Assembly: GCA_902783885.1 (NCBI GenBank)
Contig: CACZSQ010000001.1
Span: 1 to 43,732 of the forward strand
DNA length: 43,732 nucleotides
Direction of reading: 5' to 3'
Origin: an uncultured Bacteroidales bacterium
GTDB taxonomy: Bacteria > Bacteroidota > Bacteroidia > Bacteroidales > Bacteroidaceae
The notes under the pieces are model-generated. The model was not told where the DNA came from. It saw nothing but the letters and a program-made list of their open reading frames with translations, and searched no databases. Made by a program: the position numbers and the translations under genes. Positions 23,356 to 32,445 of the stretch are shown one piece after another; positions within the stretch are counted from its first letter, which is position 1; every line of letters begins with the position of its first letter.

Positions 23356-26300
23356 TTAGAGGTTGATTTTCAATCCGAGGTTAAACGTGCGACCGGAAGT
23401 GAGGTACCCACGATCTATACCTTGAGCAAGGACGCTATTGGACATGGATACTTCGGGGTCGAGACCCAGATAACGGGTGATGGTAAACAGATTCGTTGCG
23501 GATGCCCACACGGTGATGCCCTGAATGTAGGTGCTGTTGATGGGCAGCTGGTAGCTAAGGGTTATATTCTTTAAGCGAAGATAGCTGCCATCTTCAATCC
23601 AGCGGTCGCTGAATGCGCTGTTTCCGACAGGGTCGTCATAGTTTGCACGGGGTATATCGGTTACCTGACCTTCATGTCCCCAACGACCGAGAATAGCTGT
23701 CGTCTGGTTCATGAAACGGCTTCCGGACTCCAACTGCTGACGGTTGTAGTTGTATATCTTACCGCCTACACTATAGTTGAAGTTGACATCCAATGTCAAG
23801 CGCTTGTAGCTGAGTCGTGTCCAGATGTTACCATAGAAGTCTGGATTGGCTTCGCCCAGGAATACACGGTCGTCATCATTGATGATGCCATCCCCGTTCT
23901 GATCGACATATTTGACATCGCCACCTTGGAAAGCAACGCCGTTGGCATTACGCAAGCCGTCTGCCACAGCTTCCTCAGTAGTTGCATACACGATGGTTCC
24001 GTTCTTGGTTTTAGCCGTCTGAAGTCCGAAGAAACTGTTGATGGGTTCACCGACCTGGCTCCGGATAGTGGCTCCGAGAATCTGATGGTCCTCATAGTCT
24101 CCGTCGGGCAATGATGTGAGTTCATTGACATAGTGTCCCATAGAACCTCCAATGCTCCAGTTCCACTTGTTACCTGAAATGACGTGACCGCTGAGCGTAA
24201 AGTCGTAGCCGCGATTCTTCAAACTGCCGCTATTGCTCCAGTGGCTGTCAATGCCTGAGAGGAAGCTAAGCGAGCGGAGTGTGAGCAGGTTGTCAGTCTT
24301 GCTGCGGAAGTAGTGGATTCCTACAGCCAGACGGTTGTTCCACATCCTGGTATCGATGCCGAAGTTGAAGCGTCGTGTTGTCTCCCATTGCAACTCAGAG
24401 TTTCCGATATTATTGATGGAGAGTCCGGGAATCTCGCCATTGAGCAGCTTGCTGGAGAAATAACTGCGTGATGCGTCGTAGGGTAACGCATCGTTACCGC
24501 TGACGTCGTAACCGGCAGTGACCTTCAAATAGTCGATACCTTGTACATCGAACCATTTTTCGTTCGAGATGAGCCAACCAGCCTGAATGCTCGGGAAGAT
24601 ACCCCATGCTACCCCACCAAGCTTGATGCCGCTCTTGGCATCGCGACCGAACTGTGAATTGGTGTCCATAGCCAAATCGGCCTGCAGATAGTAGCGGTTT
24701 CCCCAGTTGTACTTAGCCTGAGCATACCACGTGAGCGTAGCCCAGTTCTCTTGTGAACCGGCAATCTGCTTGGTCTCTGTTCCGTCGATTTTAGGCGTCT
24801 TGTCATTACCGGTATTGTAACCGCTCTGACGAGTGAGGTTATAGCTTTCGTTGATGAAACGGAAGCCGCCGAGCAAGTCAATCTGATGTCCGTCATAGCG
24901 GTTGCTCCATTGCAGTTTGGTATCGCTGAGGACGCTGTTCTGCTTGCTGTAGAGCGAAGCAATCATATTGTCCTTCGTGCTGCGTAAGCTGGTGACGTAG
25001 AACTCAGGTACACCATTCATCGGAATATAGTACTTCTCGTTCGTGTTGGACAGCGTATAGCTGAAGAGAGAAGACAGGCGCAAATGCTTGTTGGGATTCC
25101 ATGAAGGCGTGATGGACAGGTTGAGGAACGAACTGTCGTAATAGTTCTTGTTCTCAGCTGTGCCGTACTCGAGAATGGCAAGCGGATTCGCCAACTCATA
25201 GTTACTGTTCTTGAGGCGACTGTTCTTTTCGTTCTTCACCTCTTTCAGATAGTCCTCATCTTCAATGTCGAGGTGGTTGCCGTTGATGACACCGGGGCCA
25301 ACGTCGCTGACCACAAAACTGTACGGGCTGAGCATCGGCGATTTTGCCGCAGCAAGGAAGTTGAGAGAAGTTACGGTTCCGTTCTCATAATCTTCGGGAG
25401 CACCCGTGTCATAGAGTTTGCGTGTCGTGTTGGCATAGGAAGCATCGAAGCGTACATTCAACCAATCAGTAATCTTGATGTCTGTGTTGAAGCGTACATT
25501 CAGGCGGTTATAGTTAGCTTCCTCAATCTGCTCGGTTGCATGATTATAGCCGATAGACAACATATAATTGGCAACTTCGCCACCACCCTGGATGCTCAAG
25601 CCATAGCTCTGGCTGACGGCATTGTGCAACACACCGTCGGTCCAGTCGGTGTCGTTGCCGTACTTGTTAATCCAGAAGTAGTTAGGATCATCGGCGCGCA
25701 GGAACTTGAATGTCTGGAGTTTGGTACCAGTCGTACCCAACAGGTCGCTGGCATACGACTTGTACTGCGGGCCGGACAGCATGTTGAACTGACGCGGCAC
25801 AAGCTCGATACCCACATTGGCTGTAGCAGCAATACGTGTAGCCATTGATGAACAGCGCTTAGTCTTGACAATGATTACGCCGTTGGCACCCTTGGCACCG
25901 TACAGAGCCGTTCCGTTCTTGACGACTTCTACGCTTTCAATATCATTGACATTGATGTTTGAGAGGATGTCATTATAGAACCCAGAGTGAATCATCTCAC
26001 GGCTGTACTGCATATCGGTGATAACGCCATCGATAATGACCAATGGCTGTGCGTTGGTCAGGTAGCTGCCGACGCCGCCAATCTGCATGTAGCTGCCGAC
26101 ACCCTTGAGTGCGCTGCGTTGGTTGGTATAAACCTCTGCGCCCAACTGGCTCTGGATCTCCGTGGAGATGCTGGTGGCATTGGAGAAATCAAAACCTGTG
26201 GCACGGGCGACATTCATGATGTTGTCATCCTCGGTGTAGAGAGGACGTGCCACATCGCTGTGCAGGACGATATCACGCAGTTTGCCACTGGCGTTCAGGC

Positions 26301-26628
26301 CGACGCGAACCGAGTTGTAGCCGGGGAGCGTCACGTTAACAGAAGAGCTGTACAAGGGTACATTGAGCGTGAAGGCACCCTCTTCATCGGTCAGCGTTGA
26401 ATAACCTTCACCCGCCACGGACTGCACCAGCACACCTGCCAGCGGTGCCTCATTGGACTGGATGACTCTGCCGGTGATGACGCGAGTGGGCTCTTGTTTC
26501 TTCACAGTCTTGCGTACATGGGTGACCACGACGCTGTCTGCGTCCTCATAATCTTCCTCGTCCTGCGCATAGACGGCAGCGGGAAGCATCAAACATAAGG
26601 AGAGACAATATAAGCCAACGGATTTCAT
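23356..26628 (-). CDS. SusC/RagA-like TonB-dependent outer-membrane transporter (second pair)
   Basis: An outer-membrane beta-barrel of 1090 residues that imports a bound ligand using TonB energy. The signal peptide ends near VYA (residue 21). A mature acidic stretch follows (QDEEDYEDAD), then a carboxypeptidase-regulatory-like beta domain (about 48-125, TGRVIQSNEAPLAGVLVQS), the plug (about 140-260, with VGSYLTNAQPLVIIDGV, NDIESVEVVKNGTALYGAKG and ANGVIIVKTK) and a barrel ending NLGLKINL. There is no STN domain, so signalling to an anti-sigma factor is not expected. Its ATG overlaps the stop codon of the upstream fasciclin gene by one base (TAATG), which implies translational coupling. The SusD partner follows after 32 bp. 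Confidence 0.95.
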   Translation of the reverse strand: MKSVGLYCLSLCLMLPAAVYAQDEEDYEDADSVVVTHVRKTVKKQEPTRVITGRVIQSNEAPLAGVLVQSVAGEGYSTLTDEEGAFTLNVPLYSSSVNVTLPGYNSVRVGLNASGKLRDIVLHSDVARPLYTEDDNIMNVARATGFDFSNATSISTEIQSQLGAEVYTNQRSALKGVGSYMQIGGVGSYLTNAQPLVIIDGVITDMQYSREMIHSGFYNDILSNINVNDIESVEVVKNGTALYGAKGANGVIIVKTKRCSSMATRIAATANVGIELVPRQFNMLSGPQYKSYASDLLGTTGTKLQTFKFLRADDPNYFWINKYGNDTDWTDGVLHNAVSQSYGLSIQGGGEVANYMLSIGYNHATEQIEEANYNRLNVRFNTDIKITDWLNVRFDASYANTTRKLYDTGAPEDYENGTVTSLNFLAAAKSPMLSPYSFVVSDVGPGVINGNHLDIEDEDYLKEVKNEKNSRLKNSNYELANPLAILEYGTAENKNYYDSSFLNLSITPSWNPNKHLRLSSLFSYTLSNTNEKYYIPMNGVPEFYVTSLRSTKDNMIASLYSKQNSVLSDTKLQWSNRYDGHQIDLLGGFRFINESYNLTRQSGYNTGNDKTPKIDGTETKQIAGSQENWATLTWYAQAKYNWGNRYYLQADLAMDTNSQFGRDAKSGIKLGGVAWGIFPSIQAGWLISNEKWFDVQGIDYLKVTAGYDVSGNDALPYDASRSYFSSKLLNGEIPGLSINNIGNSELQWETTRRFNFGIDTRMWNNRLAVGIHYFRSKTDNLLTLRSLSFLSGIDSHWSNSGSLKNRGYDFTLSGHVISGNKWNWSIGGSMGHYVNELTSLPDGDYEDHQILGATIRSQVGEPINSFFGLQTAKTKNGTIVYATTEEAVADGLRNANGVAFQGGDVKYVDQNGDGIINDDDRVFLGEANPDFYGNIWTRLSYKRLTLDVNFNYSVGGKIYNYNRQQLESGSRFMNQTTAILGRWGHEGQVTDIPRANYDDPVGNSAFSDRWIEDGSYLRLKNITLSYQLPINSTYIQGITVWASATNLFTITRYLGLDPEVSMSNSVLAQGIDRGYLTSGRTFNLGLKINL

Positions 26629-28481
26629 TATTCTTTATATTCTTTAAGGTTCGATAAATCTAGTTCAAAGGCATTTGCTTCCTCTTCAGTAGCAAAGGGG
26701 ATGTAAATCACGCGGTTGATGCGCATAATGTTTGTCTGTTCGCCTCTGTTGTACTTGCTATTCTCAATCTTACACTCAACACATAGACGTACGGTCGGTT
26801 CTGAGCGTCCGGTTCCGGGCCACATCAGAGAACTGTACTGGAAAGGAGCCAAAGCCTTGCCCAGGCAGATGGCCTGAACTGTCTGTCCGTCGTAGTTGAA
26901 ATAGTTGCTACTTCCATCCTTCAGACGTGTTTCACGCACAGGGAACTTCGTCGTGTTCGGCATGAGGTCTGTAGCTGTTGTTGTGCGAGGTTTCTCCAGA
27001 CGCTCAACATAAGAAGCCTGGAAACGCAGCGGAAGCACATCCTTGGTTTCATAACCTTCGCGGTCGGCATAAGCAGGCACCATCACCACGTAGATGTTGT
27101 AGTACATATTGGCTACGGTGTTCTGCAGATAGAAGTAAATCTTACTGTTGTTGTTTCCGGAATAGCCGGCATAGGTGAGAGGCCGCACTTCGATGTAGCT
27201 CCTGTCTTTCAGCATTTCAAAGGTATAGGTCTGCTCATTGTAAGTGGCTTCGTCTGCCAATGTGCGCGCCGTGATGCTGGATTGCAGTTCGACAGTTGCT
27301 TTGGTTCCAGAACCGATGGAGAGTCGGTCAATCTCGTGGTTAGATGCCTTTGCCGGTTGCAGGTAACGAGCCTGCGTGAACGTGAGTCGGGGATCGATAC
27401 GGCCCTTGTCATCGAAATAGAGCAAGCCATTGGAGCACTCCTGCTTTTTCAGGTCTGTGAGGATACCCGGGCCCTTCTCGGAATCATAGGAGCGGAACAC
27501 GTTCAACCCGTAATAGGCAGGGGAATTGATATACTGTGTGTTGGTGATCGTGTCGCGGTATTCATTCTTCTGGATATGGAGGTTGAACAGGCGACCGCGC
27601 ATGACAGCCAGTGCCGTGTTCAGGCGCTCAATAGAATCGCGGCGGACCTGCTCTTCCTGAGAAAAGAACGGAGCGTAGTTGAACATGGGACGGTACTCGG
27701 CATATTCCTTTTCCCAGATGGCATCGGTGGGAGCCAGACAGAGATAGGCACTATCCTCACGCTGGATATATCCAAGGAAGTTATACAGCTCGTTGTTCTT
27801 GATAATGACAGAATCTGCATAGACCACCTCACCATCAACGACATCGCGCTCTACAGAGGTGTTGACGTCAATATATGCTGTATCAAGCAATGTGTACAAA
27901 TCTGCCAGGCTCTTGATGTTGTCGTTCAGATCCAAGGCCTCTCGCACGTTCGGCAGGAACTGTTCGTTGTACGACAGCTTGTACATCATGCCATTGGAGG
28001 CTACGATGTTCTTCTTGAGATAGGGTACGCCGTTCAGAGAGTTGTCAGTCACCGTCATCATCTTGCCATTCCACATTTTGATGGGCTCGTTGGTGGTTGA
28101 GTTACTGGAGCAACGTGTCAGCGAGATGTGATTCTGGAAGAACTGCGTGATAGCGGCATTGTCCAGTTCTCTCTTGTGGAGTTCCTGTTTCTGCTTGTCA
28201 TAGACAGCTATGATGCTGTCGGCCTGCTCTTCAGTGATGACGGGACACCAGAGTGTCAGCGTCTGCGGCGAGCTGAGCACAGGCTCGTAGCCTACATACT
28301 TGGCCACACGCAGGAACGGGGCCAGGTCCGGGTCTCCCTGGATGTGTTCCAAGAGTGTCGGGGCATTGGCAACCCAGTCGTTGGAACTCTCATAATGCTC
28401 GTCCCATGAGTCGGCACAAGCACCGAAAGAGGCCAAACAGAGCAGAGCTGCCGCGCCATAGATATATCGATTTGTCTTCAT
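26628..28481 (-). CDS. Fasciclin (FAS1)-domain surface lipoprotein, third in operon
   Basis: A lipoprotein of 617 residues with lipobox FGAC (Cys22) followed by ADSWDEH, an acidic export signal for the cell surface. A FAS1-like domain begins at about residue 40 (TLLEHIQGDPDLAPFLRVA, then TLTLWCPVITEE). A second FAS1-like unit lies at about 175-300 (SLADLYTLLDTAYID, then AYLCLAPTDAIW). The C-terminal third (about 380-610) is predicted mostly beta strand (YIEVRPLTYAGY, KIYFYLQNTV) and I do not recognise it. FAS1 domains bind other proteins, membranes or glycans in adhesins. Position directly before and overlapping the second susC by one base suggests it works as an accessory binding protein of that transporter. 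Confidence 0.85.
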   Translation of the reverse strand: MKTNRYIYGAAALLCLASFGACADSWDEHYESSNDWVANAPTLLEHIQGDPDLAPFLRVAKYVGYEPVLSSPQTLTLWCPVITEEQADSIIAVYDKQKQELHKRELDNAAITQFFQNHISLTRCSSNSTTNEPIKMWNGKMMTVTDNSLNGVPYLKKNIVASNGMMYKLSYNEQFLPNVREALDLNDNIKSLADLYTLLDTAYIDVNTSVERDVVDGEVVYADSVIIKNNELYNFLGYIQREDSAYLCLAPTDAIWEKEYAEYRPMFNYAPFFSQEEQVRRDSIERLNTALAVMRGRLFNLHIQKNEYRDTITNTQYINSPAYYGLNVFRSYDSEKGPGILTDLKKQECSNGLLYFDDKGRIDPRLTFTQARYLQPAKASNHEIDRLSIGSGTKATVELQSSITARTLADEATYNEQTYTFEMLKDRSYIEVRPLTYAGYSGNNNSKIYFYLQNTVANMYYNIYVVMVPAYADREGYETKDVLPLRFQASYVERLEKPRTTTATDLMPNTTKFPVRETRLKDGSSNYFNYDGQTVQAICLGKALAPFQYSSLMWPGTGRSEPTVRLCVECKIENSKYNRGEQTNIMRINRVIYIPFATEEEANAFELDLSNLKEYKE

Positions 28482-28538
28482 CGTGAATATATAATTTACT
28501 ATATTAAAACTTCTCTAAATGAGTGCGAACTGCGGGCA

Positions 28539-30614
28539 TCAGAGGTCGTCCTCTCCTGCCCCTTCGCTGTCAATGCCATAAACACTCTTGGGCACCAGCT
28601 CTATGTAGTCGAGCATGAGCTCGGCGCCGCCATCGGCCCAGACACTTCGTATTCGTATCGTATGCGTCACATCACCGTCGAGATAGCCCGTGTATATCAC
28701 GCGGCGTACCGTTCCGGTATTATCGCAGAAGGCACTGGAGTTAGATGTGCTGAGTTCGGAATCCTGATAGGAACCGCCACCAGGGAAGTTGCGCACAGCG
28801 CGGGGACCGTGATACCATCCTTGGTTATGTAGGTCTTTCTTGTTCTGTTCGGCATTGGCTGCGCTTAATGATGACAGAGCCTTCCAGCCTACGCGGTCCA
28901 CCCAACCTGTGCTACGCATATCCAACGGAATACCCTGAGGCTTTCCATCGACATAGAACTGTGCAATACCACGAGACGGAATCAAGCAGAAGCCCAGACG
29001 AATCTGGTAAGTTCCAGTAGGCACAGACGGCAGCTTGAACGTGACATCGTAGGAGTTGTTGTCGGAACGGAGGTTGAACTCATCGCCCTCGTAACTCCAA
29101 TAATAGTTGCGACACCCCTGATAGATGAAGTCGCCGTCGGGGTCGGATTCCACTTCTTCGAAATAGCCCTGAGGGAAGATGAAGTTTTGTGGTGTTGAAG
29201 CCTCTTTCTCCGTATCAGCATGAGAATTGGTCACCACAGAACGGATATCATTGTTGATCAACTCAGGCCAGAAAGTATAGAGGTCCATGCGAATACGGTT
29301 GTTGAAGACCTTGTTGCGGGTCTCTGCTCCGTAATCGATAATGCGGTCGATGTAATAATAGAAGCCGTTTTCGCACTCCTGCTCCTCAATCATCTCATCG
29401 CTGACGGACTGCGAGATGATGGCACCACGCATGGTCAGCTGCGTGCGTGACGGGTCGTACATCCTGTTGAGATATAGCTGGTTGGATTCGGAGTCTCCCT
29501 TGAACTTATTGGAAGCATAGACCTTCTCCACTTTCAGCGTGGAATGAGGGTTCATTGTCGAATAATACTCAGTCGGATTTAAGCCGCCCGCACCATGGTA
29601 GATGGTACAGTCTGTATAGAGCTTGGCGTATGCAGCCTTGCGGTTCAGCAGATGGTAAGCCATCAGCTTGTGCAGGGGGTTGCGCTCATCCATGAGAGCG
29701 TCATCGGTATTGGCATAATAACTTTGCCCTGCCCCCTCGGGATAGATGGTGCAAGCATACGCGTAGAGTTCGTCAACATTGTTGATATCATACACATCCT
29801 TCAAGACTTCGTCCGTGAAGCAGAAAGCGGTATATCCGAATTTACGTGTGCGTGGAACCCTACACCAGTTCTTATGATTGTCCGAGGGATAGAGACCTTC
29901 TTTATAGGTCCAGTCTCTGTAGTTGTATGATTCGTCCTTGATGCGGAGCATCTGTCTGTCCAACCCGGTCTTCTGGAGAGCGGTGGAGAAAATCTTGATG
30001 TTCGCATCTCGCGCAATCACATTGGGCAGCAGGGCGCTGGACGAACGGACCACCTTGTCCACGGGGTGTACGATACCGTTCTCCACAGAGTCATTGGCCT
30101 GTTCGTAGATAATCAAGCCGGAACCGTTGACGCGGAAAGTGGACACCTGCACCTCACCCTGTTGAGGGTCGTTGATGGTCAGGGGTACCTCCTTGAGTGC
30201 GAGGGCACGTCCCAGCAGGTTCAGCTGTGTGAAGCCGTTGCATTGCAAGAGGTCTGTGAGTGTGTACATCTCGTTGATGACCATCGTGCTGGTGAGTGTG
30301 TCGCAGTCAGCAGCTGTCAACTGATCAACAGAACTCAGATTCCTGGCAGCGAGGTATTCCTGAACGGCTGCATTCGTAGGAGCGAAGCAAGTGTAACGTC
30401 CGTATGAAGAGAGGAGATCCATCTTTCCAGACTTCTGCACGATTTGGGCAAAGAGTGAGAACTGCTCATGGTTGCGCAGGTAGTCGCTCAGCATCTCTGC
30501 TTGATAGGTGTAGAGGCTATCCTCAGGCATATCGTCGCTACAGGACGTCAGACTCCATGTCAGCATGGCCGTGATGGCCAGCATATAAACTTTGATATGT
30601 TTCATGTGTTTCAT
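28539..30614 (-). CDS. Fasciclin-domain surface lipoprotein with C-terminal beta-sandwich, second in operon
   Basis: A lipoprotein of 691 residues with lipobox LTSC (Cys25) and then SDDMPED. FAS1 unit one spans about 40-200 (YTCFAPTNAAVQEYL near 73-87, and GIVHPVDKVV near the end). A second, divergent FAS1 unit lies at about 205-400 (IKIFSTALQKTGLD, YTAFCFTDEVLKD, GFYYYIDRIID). The C-terminal part (about 480-680) looks like a galactose-binding-type beta-sandwich (YDVTFKLPSVPTGTYQIRLG, AQFYVDGKPQG, HTIRIRSVWA, LDYIELVP), a fold common in carbohydrate-binding modules. Glycan binding is an inference. It starts 12 bp after the first susD. A gap of 57 bp, AT-rich and without a consensus promoter, separates it from the next fasciclin gene. 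Confidence 0.87.
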   Translation of the reverse strand: MKHMKHIKVYMLAITAMLTWSLTSCSDDMPEDSLYTYQAEMLSDYLRNHEQFSLFAQIVQKSGKMDLLSSYGRYTCFAPTNAAVQEYLAARNLSSVDQLTAADCDTLTSTMVINEMYTLTDLLQCNGFTQLNLLGRALALKEVPLTINDPQQGEVQVSTFRVNGSGLIIYEQANDSVENGIVHPVDKVVRSSSALLPNVIARDANIKIFSTALQKTGLDRQMLRIKDESYNYRDWTYKEGLYPSDNHKNWCRVPRTRKFGYTAFCFTDEVLKDVYDINNVDELYAYACTIYPEGAGQSYYANTDDALMDERNPLHKLMAYHLLNRKAAYAKLYTDCTIYHGAGGLNPTEYYSTMNPHSTLKVEKVYASNKFKGDSESNQLYLNRMYDPSRTQLTMRGAIISQSVSDEMIEEQECENGFYYYIDRIIDYGAETRNKVFNNRIRMDLYTFWPELINNDIRSVVTNSHADTEKEASTPQNFIFPQGYFEEVESDPDGDFIYQGCRNYYWSYEGDEFNLRSDNNSYDVTFKLPSVPTGTYQIRLGFCLIPSRGIAQFYVDGKPQGIPLDMRSTGWVDRVGWKALSSLSAANAEQNKKDLHNQGWYHGPRAVRNFPGGGSYQDSELSTSNSSAFCDNTGTVRRVIYTGYLDGDVTHTIRIRSVWADGGAELMLDYIELVPKSVYGIDSEGAGEDDL

Positions 30615-30626
30615 CGTTTAAGCCTG

Positions 30627-32423
30627 TTAATCGTTTAACTCGAAGGTATCAGAGTCCTTGTTATAGATGCTCTTCTGGGTCAACTGAGTATTACTCTTGA
30701 CCTCATTCTTGTTGTATGGCCAGAAGAGGTGTTCGTAGCTCGAGAACTTGTAACTGCTCTTGGAGCTGTTGCATTTGTCCGGTATGTTCTGTGCCAATTC
30801 CAGGCTGTTGTCCTGTCGGCAATAGCGGATGATGTCGAAGAAGCGTTTGCCCTCGAACATCAGCTCGCAGCGTCGTTCGCGACGCAGTTCCCTGAGCAGG
30901 AGCGCACGGTTGGTGGAGGGCGATTTGTGCAATTGCTCATTAGCCTTCAGGACAGAACGCTGGTTGACGATGTCAATCAAGTCGAAAGCCTTCTTCAGGT
31001 TGTCCTGGTCTTCAGGTGTATCTTCGTCCGAAGACTTCATGATATAGGCTTCAGCACCCATGAGCATGACATCTGTCAGGCGATAGAAAATCCAGTTGCG
31101 GTTGAGATATTGCGGCAGAGAGAAATTCGCTGCGTTATAATTGACGTACTTAGTGCTGTAGCTCACCAAGAATGTCTCGGCCACTCCCTTGCGGATACTG
31201 GCTTCGCCATAGTCATCGGTAGCAGCCTGCATACTGCAGAAGAAACGGGTGTCGGAGGGACCGCGGAATGTCTTCCAGTCCGAGGCGTTGTTTTGAGCGC
31301 CGTCATTGACGATGTCACCCATCACACAGAACCAACCGATACCGTTGTTGATATCCAGGGCTACGGCATCATTGCCCAACTCATCCATTTTGCCTGTATG
31401 GCCACCTCCATAGAGTCGGCCCAATGCCAGGCTGCGTGTGTTAGAGTAGTCTCTGGCCGCTACTGTCGTAGAGTTGTAGGCCAGTTCAAAGATGCTCTCG
31501 TAGCTGTTGCCGTCGTTGCCGAAGATAGCATTATAACTGTCATTGGGCTGAGCATCGGAGTCCATGCCATAGAGGTAGATATTGAAGAGGTCGTTGGCTC
31601 CCTTGAAGTTCTTCAGCTGGGTTGACATCTTCTCAGCATCTTTCTTCTTGGATTCCAGAATCTCATTCATATTCTCGATGACCTTGTCATAGTCGCCGCG
31701 CCAGAGGTACATGTCGCAGAGCATAGCACGGATGGCATTGCGGGTGATGCGGTTGCAGTTTCGGTTGATTGGCTTGCCTACATTGTCGTTACTGGACGTT
31801 GCGAAGTGCTCCAGCGCATTGGGCTTCACACTTTCAAGGTCGCTGATGAGTTCATTTAGGACGACATCGAAGCTCGTGGGAGCCAGCGACTCCACTTCGT
31901 CTTCCTGCTGGATGGCTTTACGGCTGAAAGGCACATCCTTGAAAGCACGGATCAGATACCAATAGCAGAGAGAACGCAGGGCCGTCACCTCAGCAATCGT
32001 GGCCTGTACATCGCTTGAGCGGTAGGACGGGTCTTTGGCGCTCACCTCCGGAGCCATGCGGATGATAGTATTGCATTTGTTGATGACATGATAGAAGGCG
32101 CCCCAGTCGGTATAAACATTCGAGGGCAGCAGGTTGTTGAGCAGCGCCTGATAGATATCTGTGATGCTGTTCACATTTCGTCCGTCGATATCGTCGCTAC
32201 GCATATCTCCCCAGATGATGCAACGGGAGATGACACCCTCCGTCTGCAAGGCCGTGTAACAACCCGTGACCATCTGATCCACGTCGGCTTTCTCATCCCA
32301 GAAGTTGTCTTCCGTGACCAAATCGCGAGGCGTGATATCCAAGAAGTCGCCACAACTGACTGTCAGAGCCAAGAGACTCAGCCCCAGGCAGCCATTGATG
32401 AAGATTTGATATATCTTTTTCAT
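30627..32423 (-). CDS. SusD/RagB-like surface lipoprotein (first pair)
   Basis: A lipoprotein of 598 residues. I chose the ATG at 32423 (MKKIYQ) over the one at 32456, because it begins a normal lipoprotein signal with lipobox TVSC (Cys24) and does not overlap susC. The SusD-like N-terminal region shows DFLDITPRDLVTEDNFW (about 26-42), AEVTALRSLCYWYLIRAF and AIRAMLCDMYLWRGDY. The C-terminal RagB region has LTDVMLMGAEAY and ELRRERRCELMFEGKRFFD, the segment typical of SusD proteins. Length is normal for the family. It lies 22 bp after its SusC partner and should form the lid of that transporter. The mature N terminus (CGDFLD) is acidic, in keeping with surface export. Confidence 0.94.
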   Translation of the reverse strand: MKKIYQIFINGCLGLSLLALTVSCGDFLDITPRDLVTEDNFWDEKADVDQMVTGCYTALQTEGVISRCIIWGDMRSDDIDGRNVNSITDIYQALLNNLLPSNVYTDWGAFYHVINKCNTIIRMAPEVSAKDPSYRSSDVQATIAEVTALRSLCYWYLIRAFKDVPFSRKAIQQEDEVESLAPTSFDVVLNELISDLESVKPNALEHFATSSNDNVGKPINRNCNRITRNAIRAMLCDMYLWRGDYDKVIENMNEILESKKKDAEKMSTQLKNFKGANDLFNIYLYGMDSDAQPNDSYNAIFGNDGNSYESIFELAYNSTTVAARDYSNTRSLALGRLYGGGHTGKMDELGNDAVALDINNGIGWFCVMGDIVNDGAQNNASDWKTFRGPSDTRFFCSMQAATDDYGEASIRKGVAETFLVSYSTKYVNYNAANFSLPQYLNRNWIFYRLTDVMLMGAEAYIMKSSDEDTPEDQDNLKKAFDLIDIVNQRSVLKANEQLHKSPSTNRALLLRELRRERRCELMFEGKRFFDIIRYCRQDNSLELAQNIPDKCNSSKSSYKFSSYEHLFWPYNKNEVKSNTQLTQKSIYNKDSDTFELND

Positions 32424-32445
32424 AGTGTTACTGTTCTTTAGAAGT

